DNA of 64,000 bases. It comes from Brevibacillus_D fluminis_A (lineage in GTDB: Bacteria; Bacillota; Bacilli; Brevibacillales; Brevibacillaceae). Of the stretch, positions 49,670-56,395 are shown in pieces. The notes under the pieces are model-generated. The model worked only from the letters and a program-made list of their open reading frames with translations, was not told where the DNA came from and searched no databases. The DNA lies in NCBI RefSeq assembly GCF_052072235.1, contig NZ_CM125436.1, positions 3,838,001-3,902,000 of the forward strand, read 5' to 3'. The position numbers and the translations under genes were made by a program. Every line of letters starts with the position of its first letter. Position 1 is the first letter of the stretch.

Positions 49670-50221
49670 TTACTCCTCCTTATGGGCAGGCCGTATGCCT
49701 TTGCGCTTCTCTTCCTCGACCATTGCCAGCTTTTTGATTCGGGCCAAGGTCGAGCCGATCAGGTAGACGCCCGGGATCGCAAGGAACAAAAACATGCCCA
49801 GTTTTGATTGCATAAATGTGATGAGGTACCCCATGTAGGGCAGCCAGAAGGATACTCTCCCGACCACCTTGTCGGGCGCGACCGTTGCCATGTCGCTTTC
49901 CGGGTTGGCGTCACCTTTGGTCACCAGCCGGCCGTCTTTTGTATCGACGACGCGGTGTGTTACCGTATAGCCTGCATCGCTCTTGAAGGTGATGATGTCG
50001 CCTTTTTTGATGTCCGGAAACGGTACCGGCTTGACCGCAACGATGCTGCCTGTGGCAAAGGTGGGTGTCATCGAGCCGCTCAACACAACCATCAGCTCGT
50101 ATCCCAGCAAAACCGCTTTGCCCTCCCGCATTTTCCCTACCAGCACCAGGCCGTTTAACGCGATCACCAGGATCAGGAGGAGTGTCGTCAGGATCGAGAG
50201 CGTTTTGCCTATGTAGCGCAC
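49670..50221 (-). CDS. sipW: Signal peptidase I, SipW type (copy 2)
   Basis: 183 aa. TM about 8-29, Ser50 in LSGSMTPTF (Thr instead of the usual Glu after Met), His89 in VTHRVV, TKGDANPESD near 104, C-terminal TM about 148-168. GTG start at 50221 with GAGGGG 8 nt upstream. Encoded directly before copy 1. Diverged enough from copies 1 and 3 to suggest a different substrate preference. A possible promoter, TTGGAA-N17-CATGAT, ends near 50272. Confidence 0.9.
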   Translation of the reverse strand: MRYIGKTLSILTTLLLILVIALNGLVLVGKMREGKAVLLGYELMVVLSGSMTPTFATGSIVAVKPVPFPDIKKGDIITFKSDAGYTVTHRVVDTKDGRLVTKGDANPESDMATVAPDKVVGRVSFWLPYMGYLITFMQSKLGMFLFLAIPGVYLIGSTLARIKKLAMVEEEKRKGIRPAHKEE

Positions 50222-50519
50222 ATTCGTTACCCCTCACTTTCCTCTCGGCTCTAGCGGCTGCTTACAGTTATCATGATAGTGTTTTTCGCGCGTTCCAACT
50301 TCCTGCGTCAGAGTGAACTTGCCCGTATCGACAGATGGGTCTCGCTTCCTCCTCCACGCCCGATTTCGCTCCGCCTGAAAACGAATCGTGTCATACCGAG
50401 CCATCGAGCGCCCTCATACTGAAGGATGACCCCGGGTTCCGCTTGGCTGGTGACGAACAATGAGGCGATTAACCAGCCGAGAGAAGGCCGACTCTTCGAT
50501 CGCATTGTTTACCAATAAT
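50222..50519 (-). other. Leader region of the sipW2-sipW1 unit
   Basis: Contains a candidate promoter (TTGGAA-N17-CATGAT, about 50270-50300), and at 50413-50429 a 17-bp element also found upstream of sipW copy 3. The rest is unassigned; a 65-codon minus-strand frame here has no ribosome site. Confidence 0.4.
50413..50429 (-). promoter_or_regulatory. Shared 17-bp element, copy A
   Basis: TCATCCTTCAGTATGAG on the minus strand, identical to 54232-54248. Located about 190 bp before the sipW copy 2 start. Confidence 0.35.
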
Positions 50520-50555
50520 AAAAAAAGCCTAACGATGACGGTGCATCGCTAGGCT
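50520..50555 (-). terminator. Terminator of the sipW3 operon
   Basis: AGCCTAGCGATG with its complement (one wobble), 6-nt loop, then T7 on the minus strand; separates the two fibre operons. Confidence 0.9.
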
Positions 50556-50615
50556 ATTGATGGAATGATCGGCAAACGGCCGTGACAGTGGGCCATTTGC
50601 TGACGGTCACGTTGG

Positions 50616-51674
50616 TTATGTCGGCGAAGGCTCGGGCGTATCCGGTGAAGGCGTGCCTGCTCCTGGATCGCTCGGCTGACCATCGGAGGGCGTGCCTGCT
50701 CCCGGTTCGCTCGGTTTGCCATCGGACGGCGTGCCTGCTCCCGGTTCGCTCGGTTTGCCATCGGATGGCGTGCCTGCTCCCGGTTCGCTCGGCTGATTAT
50801 CGGACGGCGTGCCTGCTCCCGGTTCGCTCGGCTGACCCTCGGACGGCGCACCTGCTCCCGGTTCGCTCGGCTGACCCTCGGACGGCGTGCCTGCTCCCGG
50901 TTCGCTCGGCTGATTATCGGACGGCGTGCCTGCTCCCGGTTCGCTCGGCTGGCCATCGGACGGCGTGCCTGACCCCGGTTCCCCTGGCTGGCCAGTCGAC
51001 GGCGTGCCTGACCCCGGTTCACCCGGCTGTCCGGTCGGCGGCGTGCCTGGCCCCGGCTCACCCGGCTGGCCGGTCGGCGGCGTGCCTGGCCCCGGTTCAC
51101 CCGGCTGGCCGGTCGGCGGCGTGCCTGGTTCCGGCGCAGGCGGCGGATCGATCACCGTGATTTCCGTGTTCTCGGTGTATTTCACTTTGCATACCATCGG
51201 GATTTGCAAATGATAAAAGCCGTCCATCGCCCGCACATGCAGCGTCCCTTTTTTGGTCTCGCTCTGATGTCCATGTGCGTCAAGGGTGATGGTAAATGTG
51301 TTGTCATCTGCGCCTGCCGCAATCCGTACAGATGAACACCCTTCCACTTCCAGCTGTTCCGGCTTCAACAGCAGTCCGGGCCGCTGCGGAGCAAACGTGA
51401 TCGTCTGCTCCCCCTCCTGGAGGGAAAGGTCGCTGTCACGCGTTTCCGTCACGCTTCCATTCGCATGCTTTTCCCGCGTGATGTTGATCGTTTTATGAAT
51501 GTCCGTCTCGAGCACGATGTCAGTCGTGGCGGTCTGGAATACATCCTCGTTTTTGCCAATCGACAGCTCCGTCTGCTTGTTTTTTTCCCCGGTGAAAAAG
51601 GAAAGCGTCCCTTGGATCGGCACCGACACAAACAACAGAGACAGCAGCGGAAAGGCAACGATCAGTTTTTTCAT
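50616..51674 (-). CDS. Secreted protein with proline-rich 13-residue repeats
   Basis: 352 aa. Signal peptide MKKLIVAFPLLSLLFVSVPI followed by QGTLSFFTGEKNKQTELSIG, which resembles the SipW-type cleavage context (SFFT). A beta-rich domain spans about 30-165. Then about 12 repeats of 13 residues, PSEPGAGTPSDGQ and variants (PGEPGPGTPPTGQ, PSEPGAGTPSDNQ), to the C-terminus; in DNA these are 39-bp tandem repeats. The repeat looks like a wall-spanning or collagen-like stalk, but Gly is not every third residue. No anchor motif. ATG 51674 is preceded by GAGGGGGAGG. Last gene of the sipW3 operon, 11 bp after the short TasA-like gene. Confidence 0.82.
   Translation of the reverse strand: MKKLIVAFPLLSLLFVSVPIQGTLSFFTGEKNKQTELSIGKNEDVFQTATTDIVLETDIHKTINITREKHANGSVTETRDSDLSLQEGEQTITFAPQRPGLLLKPEQLEVEGCSSVRIAAGADDNTFTITLDAHGHQSETKKGTLHVRAMDGFYHLQIPMVCKVKYTENTEITVIDPPPAPEPGTPPTGQPGEPGPGTPPTGQPGEPGPGTPPTGQPGEPGSGTPSTGQPGEPGSGTPSDGQPSEPGAGTPSDNQPSEPGAGTPSEGQPSEPGAGAPSEGQPSEPGAGTPSDNQPSEPGAGTPSDGKPSEPGAGTPSDGKPSEPGAGTPSDGQPSDPGAGTPSPDTPEPSPT
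50640..51130. repeat. 39-bp tandem repeat array (about 12 units)
   Basis: Minisatellite coding for the 13-residue repeats; adjacent units differ by a few bases, and neighbouring units in the middle are nearly identical, so copy number is likely variable between strains. Confidence 0.85.
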
Positions 51675-51685
51675 ACGCCTCCCCC

Positions 51686-52309
51686 TCACTCTGCATAAAT
51701 GGCATCCGGCGTATGCTGCTTCGCCAGAAACCGGATCGTCAGATTGCCCGCCGCTCCCTGATACCCCTCACCCACGCCTGTCTGCGGCAAATACACGGTG
51801 ATTCGATACTCCCGCTGCGCATCCCCGACATGAAACGTATCCTCGGTCGGATTGGCTACCGGCGTATCGCCCGGCGCCAGCGGCTTGAGCCCGGCCAGTG
51901 TTCCGTCATAGACGACCTTGTCCCCATGCTCAACCCGCACCATCATCACGCTCTCCAGCTTATTGACCATGGCGAGGTGCGCTTCATCCGCGTCGATCGC
52001 CGACAAGACTGCGCAAATCTTGTAATCAAAATCGATCGTGCTCGCACCGTTCGCAAGCGTAACATCCAGCCTCCGCGCATCACCGGGAATCATCCTCGAC
52101 AAATCAACCGACTGGTTCCCCCCGGAAATCACGGTCCAATTGTCGTCAAAGCGGCTTCCTTGCAAATCCAGCACGCCGGTTATGAATTCATGCCCCGTGC
52201 TCTTCGCTTCTTGCCACGCCCACGAATAGGTTGACGCCGGGTGGAGCCAGACGCTGACGGTCACGCCCAAAATCAGCAGGCTGCCCATGCATTTCTCAAG
52301 CAGTTTCAA
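51686..52309 (-). CDS. Short TasA-like secreted protein
   Basis: 207 aa. Signal peptide MKLLEKCMGSLLILGVTVSV with a site near STYSWA; then HEFITGVLDLQGSRFDDNWT, RMIPGDARRLDVTLANGAST and a C-terminal NLTIRFLAKQHTPDA, which correspond to the AGTLxL, LKPGD and INFxFxATQ blocks of TasA/CalY but are more diverged. It also resembles minor fibre-associated proteins such as TapA by role. TTG 52309 with GGAG upstream; 12 bp after the preceding gene. Inferred substrate of sipW copy 3. Confidence 0.7.
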   Translation of the reverse strand: MKLLEKCMGSLLILGVTVSVWLHPASTYSWAWQEAKSTGHEFITGVLDLQGSRFDDNWTVISGGNQSVDLSRMIPGDARRLDVTLANGASTIDFDYKICAVLSAIDADEAHLAMVNKLESVMMVRVEHGDKVVYDGTLAGLKPLAPGDTPVANPTEDTFHVGDAQREYRITVYLPQTGVGEGYQGAAGNLTIRFLAKQHTPDAIYAE

Positions 52310-52321
52310 GTGTCCCAGCTC

Positions 52322-53599
52322 CTATTCGCCCTTTGGATAATGGTTGTCGGCCAGATAGATGTCCAAATGCTGCAGATGCAAGGCCAGCTTGCCGTCCGTT
52401 TCGGAAAAACCGGCGATCCCGTCTCCGATCCGCACACCATCGCTTTCAACCGGCACACCGCCAACCTTGGCAAAATCGTTGCGTGTCACTTGCAGTTCCA
52501 CATGCTTTTCGTTTTTGACATGGATGGCTTTCTCTGCCTGTTCAAAACGGTTTTGGTCAATGACCACGCCTTGTGCATCCGCACTCACATCGATTGATAC
52601 GCGATTATTCAGAAATGCATTTTGACTGATCGCCACATCCACGATCGCGCTTCCTTCCCCTTGCTCTTTTGCACGAATCGCGGTATCAAAATCGCCGGAA
52701 AATTCACAGCGGCTGATGTTCACATGTGAGCCGGCTTCAATCGCGGTCTCTGCCCCCGCCATAAACGTAAGCCCGTCGACACTGGCATTGTCCAATCGCA
52801 AAATCGCATCGCCGGCTCCTCCGTCCGAATACAGCTTCACTTTCCCTTCTTTCCCTTTATCCGCTTGCAGCCGGATATTTTGACCAAGCTTCAGGTTGGC
52901 AGGAAGATGGTACTCCCCCTCGCCCAAAACAAACGTGGTGCCCTCCACCGCTTTTGCCAGCAGATCCAGCGTTTCGCCTCGTCCTTGGCCGGAAAATTGC
53001 TCCGGTGTCAACGTCATGACCGGTCCTGACTGTGCAAAATAATCGCTATTGGTCGATTGCGTGGCGAGAAAGCCGAAATCCACCGTGCTTGTCAGCCCCA
53101 TCACATCGTTTCCGGCGCTTTCCGGCAATGAGACGGTATAGTCAAGCGTCATCTGCGCATCTTTGTCAAAGTTGGAAATGACCACGTTCGCGCGGCTCAA
53201 GTTTTTTACTTTTCCGCTGTAGAGCAGCGCATCCGATCCTGCCTCGCGAATGTCTACGATCAGCTGATCATAGACCGCGTTCTCCCCGCCTTCGCCCGGC
53301 TCCGCTTGCAGCGCATACTTGACCGCCGAGCTGCTTTTGTTGCTCAGGACAAACGCTTTCGTCAACCGCGAGCCTGGCATAAACGCCGTTTCCCCGCTGC
53401 CAAAGGTGGCCTCCGCCGCTTTTTCTTCCGACAAATCGATGTGCAGCGTACCCGACGCGAACGTAGCCCCTACCTCTTTCGTATCCGTAAAATACGCGTA
53501 CGTGCCAAAACTGGAGCTGGCTGCGATCGTTGAGATGACCACCGCGCCATACGCGATCCGTTTTAGCGGCCACTTCCTTGCTTCTTCCATCCACTTCAT
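52322..53599 (-). CDS. TasA-like domain fused to a right-handed beta-helix
   Basis: 425 aa. Signal with SipW-type site: IAASSSFGTYAYFTDTKEVG; then ATFASGTLHIDLSEEKAAEA, FMPGSRLTKAFVLSNKSSSA and TVDFGFLATQSTNSDYFAQ, i.e. a complete TasA/CalY-like domain (about 30-200). Residues about 215-425 form parallel beta-helix turns: TFVLGEGEYHLPANLKLGQN, AILRLDNASVDGLTFMAG, HVNISRCEFSGDFDTAIRAK, IDQNRFEQAEKAIHVKNEKH, as in pectate-lyase/NosD-like repeats. ATG 53599 overlaps the sipW3 stop by 4 bp (ATGA). Possibly a fibre tip or carbohydrate-binding subunit. Confidence 0.85.
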   Translation of the reverse strand: MKWMEEARKWPLKRIAYGAVVISTIAASSSFGTYAYFTDTKEVGATFASGTLHIDLSEEKAAEATFGSGETAFMPGSRLTKAFVLSNKSSSAVKYALQAEPGEGGENAVYDQLIVDIREAGSDALLYSGKVKNLSRANVVISNFDKDAQMTLDYTVSLPESAGNDVMGLTSTVDFGFLATQSTNSDYFAQSGPVMTLTPEQFSGQGRGETLDLLAKAVEGTTFVLGEGEYHLPANLKLGQNIRLQADKGKEGKVKLYSDGGAGDAILRLDNASVDGLTFMAGAETAIEAGSHVNISRCEFSGDFDTAIRAKEQGEGSAIVDVAISQNAFLNNRVSIDVSADAQGVVIDQNRFEQAEKAIHVKNEKHVELQVTRNDFAKVGGVPVESDGVRIGDGIAGFSETDGKLALHLQHLDIYLADNHYPKGE

Positions 53600-54120
53600 G
53601 TGATTTCCCCCATTTTGGTTTGCTTCAGCCTTCTCCGCGAATAAATGCCGCTTGTGATCAATCCTGCGATCATCGAAAGCAGGACGGCCGGTGTTTGCAA
53701 AAAGTGATAGATGCCAGCCACATGCGGAATGACTGCGACCACTCTGCCGACGACACGGTCAGGTGCGGTCCATCCCCCATCCTTCACCACGTTGGCATCT
53801 CCTTTCGTCTGCAGATAACCGTTATGTAATCGCTGCACGATGCGATGCGTAACGACCGATTGATGCGCCGGGTCTTCCCAAAACGTGACGATCTCCCCAG
53901 GCAGTGGTTCCGCTGTCCCATAGCGTTCGACAACGATCAGATCGCCCGCTTGCAGCGTCGGCTCCATGCTTCCGGTCAACACGGACAAAAATCGCCATTT
54001 CGCCACACCGGGCATATGATCCGCATTCCATTTCGCGCTAGCATAAAAGAGCAGGTTGACCAGTACAAATACGAGAAGCACACCTGAAATGATCTGACGC
54101 AGCAGCGTTTGCTTCACCAT
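53596..54120 (-). CDS. sipW: Signal peptidase I, SipW type (copy 3)
   Basis: 174 aa. TM about 9-28, Ser51 in LTGSMEPTL, His92 in VTHRIV, TKGDANVVKD near 108, then RVVGRVVAVIPHVAGIYHF and a C-terminal TM about 143-163. ATG 54120 follows AAGGGGGCGGGC; an upstream ATG at 54171 lacks a site. First gene of a four-gene operon with the TasA-beta-helix, short TasA-like and proline-rich proteins, to the first of which it is translationally coupled. Confidence 0.9.
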   Translation of the reverse strand: MVKQTLLRQIISGVLLVFVLVNLLFYASAKWNADHMPGVAKWRFLSVLTGSMEPTLQAGDLIVVERYGTAEPLPGEIVTFWEDPAHQSVVTHRIVQRLHNGYLQTKGDANVVKDGGWTAPDRVVGRVVAVIPHVAGIYHFLQTPAVLLSMIAGLITSGIYSRRRLKQTKMGEIT

Positions 54121-54231
54121 GCCCGCCCCCTTTTCTTCATTGTAATCATGAGCGCGATTTCTCTCTTCCATCAGGAGAAGGACTTGTCGACGTAAAAAGA
54201 TGATATTCTCTCATCCTGATGCAGCTGCCCT

Positions 54232-54248
54232 CTCATACTGAAGGATGA
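54232..54248 (-). promoter_or_regulatory. Shared 17-bp element, copy B
   Basis: Same 17 bp as 50413-50429, about 110 bp before sipW copy 3. An imperfect inverted copy (CTCATCCT, 54210-54217) nearby could form a hairpin with AGGATGAG. Confidence 0.35.
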
Positions 54249-54284
54249 GTCGCCATCCGCCCTTGCATCGGCAGCGATAAACAG

Positions 54285-54316
54285 GAAAAAAGCTCTGCGG
54301 CTGTTACGCAGAGCTT
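54285..54316 (-). terminator. Terminator of the zinc-ribbon gene
   Basis: AAGCTCTGCG/CGCAGAGCTT stem with T6 on the minus strand; the stop codon lies in the loop. Confidence 0.85.
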
Positions 54317-54498
54317 TCATCACATGTCGGCTTGTTGTGCCGCACATCATATGCTGTTGAGAGATGTCCGCCTGATTTCTCGGTCTTTTCCGGTTTCGTG
54401 TCTGTAAGATCAAGCCCGCAATAGGGACAAATCCACGTGCCCCACTCACCGCTGCTGAAAGATTGCCGATGGCACCCGTCGCACCTTTTTGAAAGCAT
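54304..54498 (-). CDS. Small zinc-ribbon protein, 64 aa
   Basis: MLSKRCDGCHRQSFSSGEWG then WICPYCGLDLTDTKPEKTEK: a CxxC...CxxC pair spaced about 20 residues, i.e. one zinc ribbon, with a hydrophilic tail. No membrane segment. ATG 54498 has GAGGG 8 nt upstream; an ATG five codons earlier is possible. Lies between the HD-domain protein and the sipW3 operon on the same strand. Unrecognised beyond the ribbon. Confidence 0.65.
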   Translation of the reverse strand: MLSKRCDGCHRQSFSSGEWGTWICPYCGLDLTDTKPEKTEKSGGHLSTAYDVRHNKPTCDESSA

Positions 54499-54575
54499 CC
54501 CTTGTACCCTCATTTCTTTTTTCCGAAATATACCAATCGCTCACAAAAAAGGATATCGCATTCCAGCATGATCTT

Positions 54576-55760
54576 TTATCCGCTTTTAAGCGGATGCAGA
54601 CCTACTTTTGACGGAAGCGGCTGCTCGTGGCTGCTGCGTGCGCTGCCCATCGCAATCGTCCCGGCGAGTGCCTCGATGACGTCTTCCGCAAACGCGGTGC
54701 CTTGGGTCAGGCGAATTTCGCTCAAAGCATCCTGCTCCTCCACCATCCCCCGGTACGACCGCGGCGAAACCAAGGCAATGTAGCATTCGGCGATTCCCAA
54801 CACTTGTGACAAGAGCGGAATCTTGTCCCCGGTCAAGCAATGGGGGTACCCTGTGCCATCCACCCGTTCATGATGGAAGCTGAGTGCATCGATAATCCGC
54901 CGGTACGCCGGTTCGTCAGGCAGAAACTCTTTTGCGAAAAAGCAATGCTCTTTCACCATTTGGTACTCAAAATCCGTCAATTTTCCCTCTTTGTCGAAAA
55001 AATAATCGGGCCATTTGATTCTGCTGACATAATGGAGCATCACGATCATTCGCAGCTCCCATTCTTCAACATCGCTGCGCAAAGCACGAAGCATGCTTTT
55101 CATCAGCACATGCATCGTCTCGATTTCGTTCCGCGACGTTTGCGTCTTCCTTTCTACAACGGGGACCAACGCATGCACCATTCGATACAGCTGCTTCCGC
55201 TCTTTCTTGGCCTGCTGCTCCTGCACGCTCATTTTCAGCTTTTTGGAGTAAGAAAAAACGAGAAAGGCGAGCAGCATCCCGCCGATCATCAAAGCAGCGC
55301 GGTACAGGACCAAAATGATCAGCTGCTCCTTCGTCGAATCGCCAGCAAGCAAATGCAACTCACGGTACACGATGATCCCGTACGCGATAAAGCACGCGCC
55401 GCTCCAGACCAGAAACATCTTTTGGCTTTGGTAAAAGCTGATCACCAGCAGGTAAATCACGAACAGCGCCCACATTTCCCGCACGCCAAACGGATTGTAA
55501 AAAGCAACCAGCGAAATAAACAGCAGGAGTGAAAAGGCAGCGAACTGGATCGAGTCGATCAGATCAAAAAAATGAGTGCGATGCAACACATACAAAACCC
55601 ACATAACCACAGATGCGGCGAGGCTGACCAAAACCACCGAATACATAACATCCATGGCGTTCATCATCCTCAGCGCACCCAACGCAACGGAAAAGACGGT
55701 GAGCAAGGTGGCTGCAACGAACATGATCCGCTCCGTAAAGAGAATATACAGACTTCTCAT
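54576..55760 (-). CDS. Membrane HD-GYP-like protein with degenerate metal site
   Basis: 394 aa. About six transmembrane helices in residues 10-185, a coiled coil (KMSVQEQQAKKERKQLYRMV), then an HD-GYP-related domain. Relative to active c-di-GMP phosphodiesterases, the HD motif is HY (VMLHYVSRIKWPD), the later AxADxxDAL reads GIAECYIALVS, but SFHHERVDGTGYPHCLTGDK keeps HHE and GYP. Loss of two metal ligands suggests it binds rather than cleaves its ligand, or is inactive. ATG 55760 overlaps the response regulator stop (ATGA), so it is the third gene of the kinase operon. Confidence 0.8.
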   Translation of the reverse strand: MRSLYILFTERIMFVAATLLTVFSVALGALRMMNAMDVMYSVVLVSLAASVVMWVLYVLHRTHFFDLIDSIQFAAFSLLLFISLVAFYNPFGVREMWALFVIYLLVISFYQSQKMFLVWSGACFIAYGIIVYRELHLLAGDSTKEQLIILVLYRAALMIGGMLLAFLVFSYSKKLKMSVQEQQAKKERKQLYRMVHALVPVVERKTQTSRNEIETMHVLMKSMLRALRSDVEEWELRMIVMLHYVSRIKWPDYFFDKEGKLTDFEYQMVKEHCFFAKEFLPDEPAYRRIIDALSFHHERVDGTGYPHCLTGDKIPLLSQVLGIAECYIALVSPRSYRGMVEEQDALSEIRLTQGTAFAEDVIEALAGTIAMGSARSSHEQPLPSKVGLHPLKSG

Positions 55761-56395
55761 GATGTCGGCACCTTGACATATCCGTTTTTAATCGCAAACA
55801 GGACGGCCTGTGAACGGTTCGGTTGACCTGTCTTGCGCAAGATGCTGCTCACATGTGTTTTCACGGTCGCTTCGGTGATATACAGCTTCTCCGCAATTTC
55901 CTGGTTGCTCAAGTTCTCGACGATCAGCTGAAAAATTTCCTGCTCCCGCTCCGTCAGTTCCAACTGTTTGGCATCCTGCTTCTTCTGTTTGCTTATTTTC
56001 GGCTGATAGCAGGAGTACCCCATGTATACCATCTCCATGGTGCTGAGAATCTGCTCGGGCATGGTATCCTTCATAATATAGCCGTCGATTCCCGCTTCCA
56101 GCGCCTGATAAATATCTTCGCTTTCGTCAAAAGCCGTCAAAATCATGATTTTCATCTCGGGCAATTGCTCCTTCAGCTTTTTGCAGCTATCAAAAACCGG
56201 GTTGCCAGGCATCTTCAAATCGGAAACAATCAGATCCGGCGAAAGCTGAAGGGCCTTGTGCATCAATTCATCACCGTTTGCCGCTTCGGAAACCACTTTG
56301 TATTTCGGCACGGACTCCAGTATGAGCTTCATCCCTTCGCGCACAATGCGATGATCATCAGCCAGCAGCACGCGAACCTGTTTTTTCTCATCCAT
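55757..56395 (-). CDS. NarL/FixJ-family response regulator
   Basis: 212 aa. Receiver: VRVLLADDHRIVREGMKLIL, phosphorylated Asp in LIVSDLKMPGNP, switch Thr in ILTAFDESED and Lys in YIMKDTMPEQIL. C-terminal LuxR-type helix-turn-helix: LTEREQEIFQLIVENLSNQE, IAEKLYITEATVKTHVSSIL. ATG 56395 follows GGGGG and overlaps the kinase gene by 8 bp. Located immediately upstream of the fibre operons and a plausible regulator of them. Confidence 0.93.
   Translation of the reverse strand: MDEKKQVRVLLADDHRIVREGMKLILESVPKYKVVSEAANGDELMHKALQLSPDLIVSDLKMPGNPVFDSCKKLKEQLPEMKIMILTAFDESEDIYQALEAGIDGYIMKDTMPEQILSTMEMVYMGYSCYQPKISKQKKQDAKQLELTEREQEIFQLIVENLSNQEIAEKLYITEATVKTHVSSILRKTGQPNRSQAVLFAIKNGYVKVPTS

Noticed and set aside
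50582..51160. 192-codon plus-strand frame with regular repeats
   Set aside because: Mirror of the 39-bp minisatellite; the minus-strand frame has signal peptide, ribosome site and operon context.
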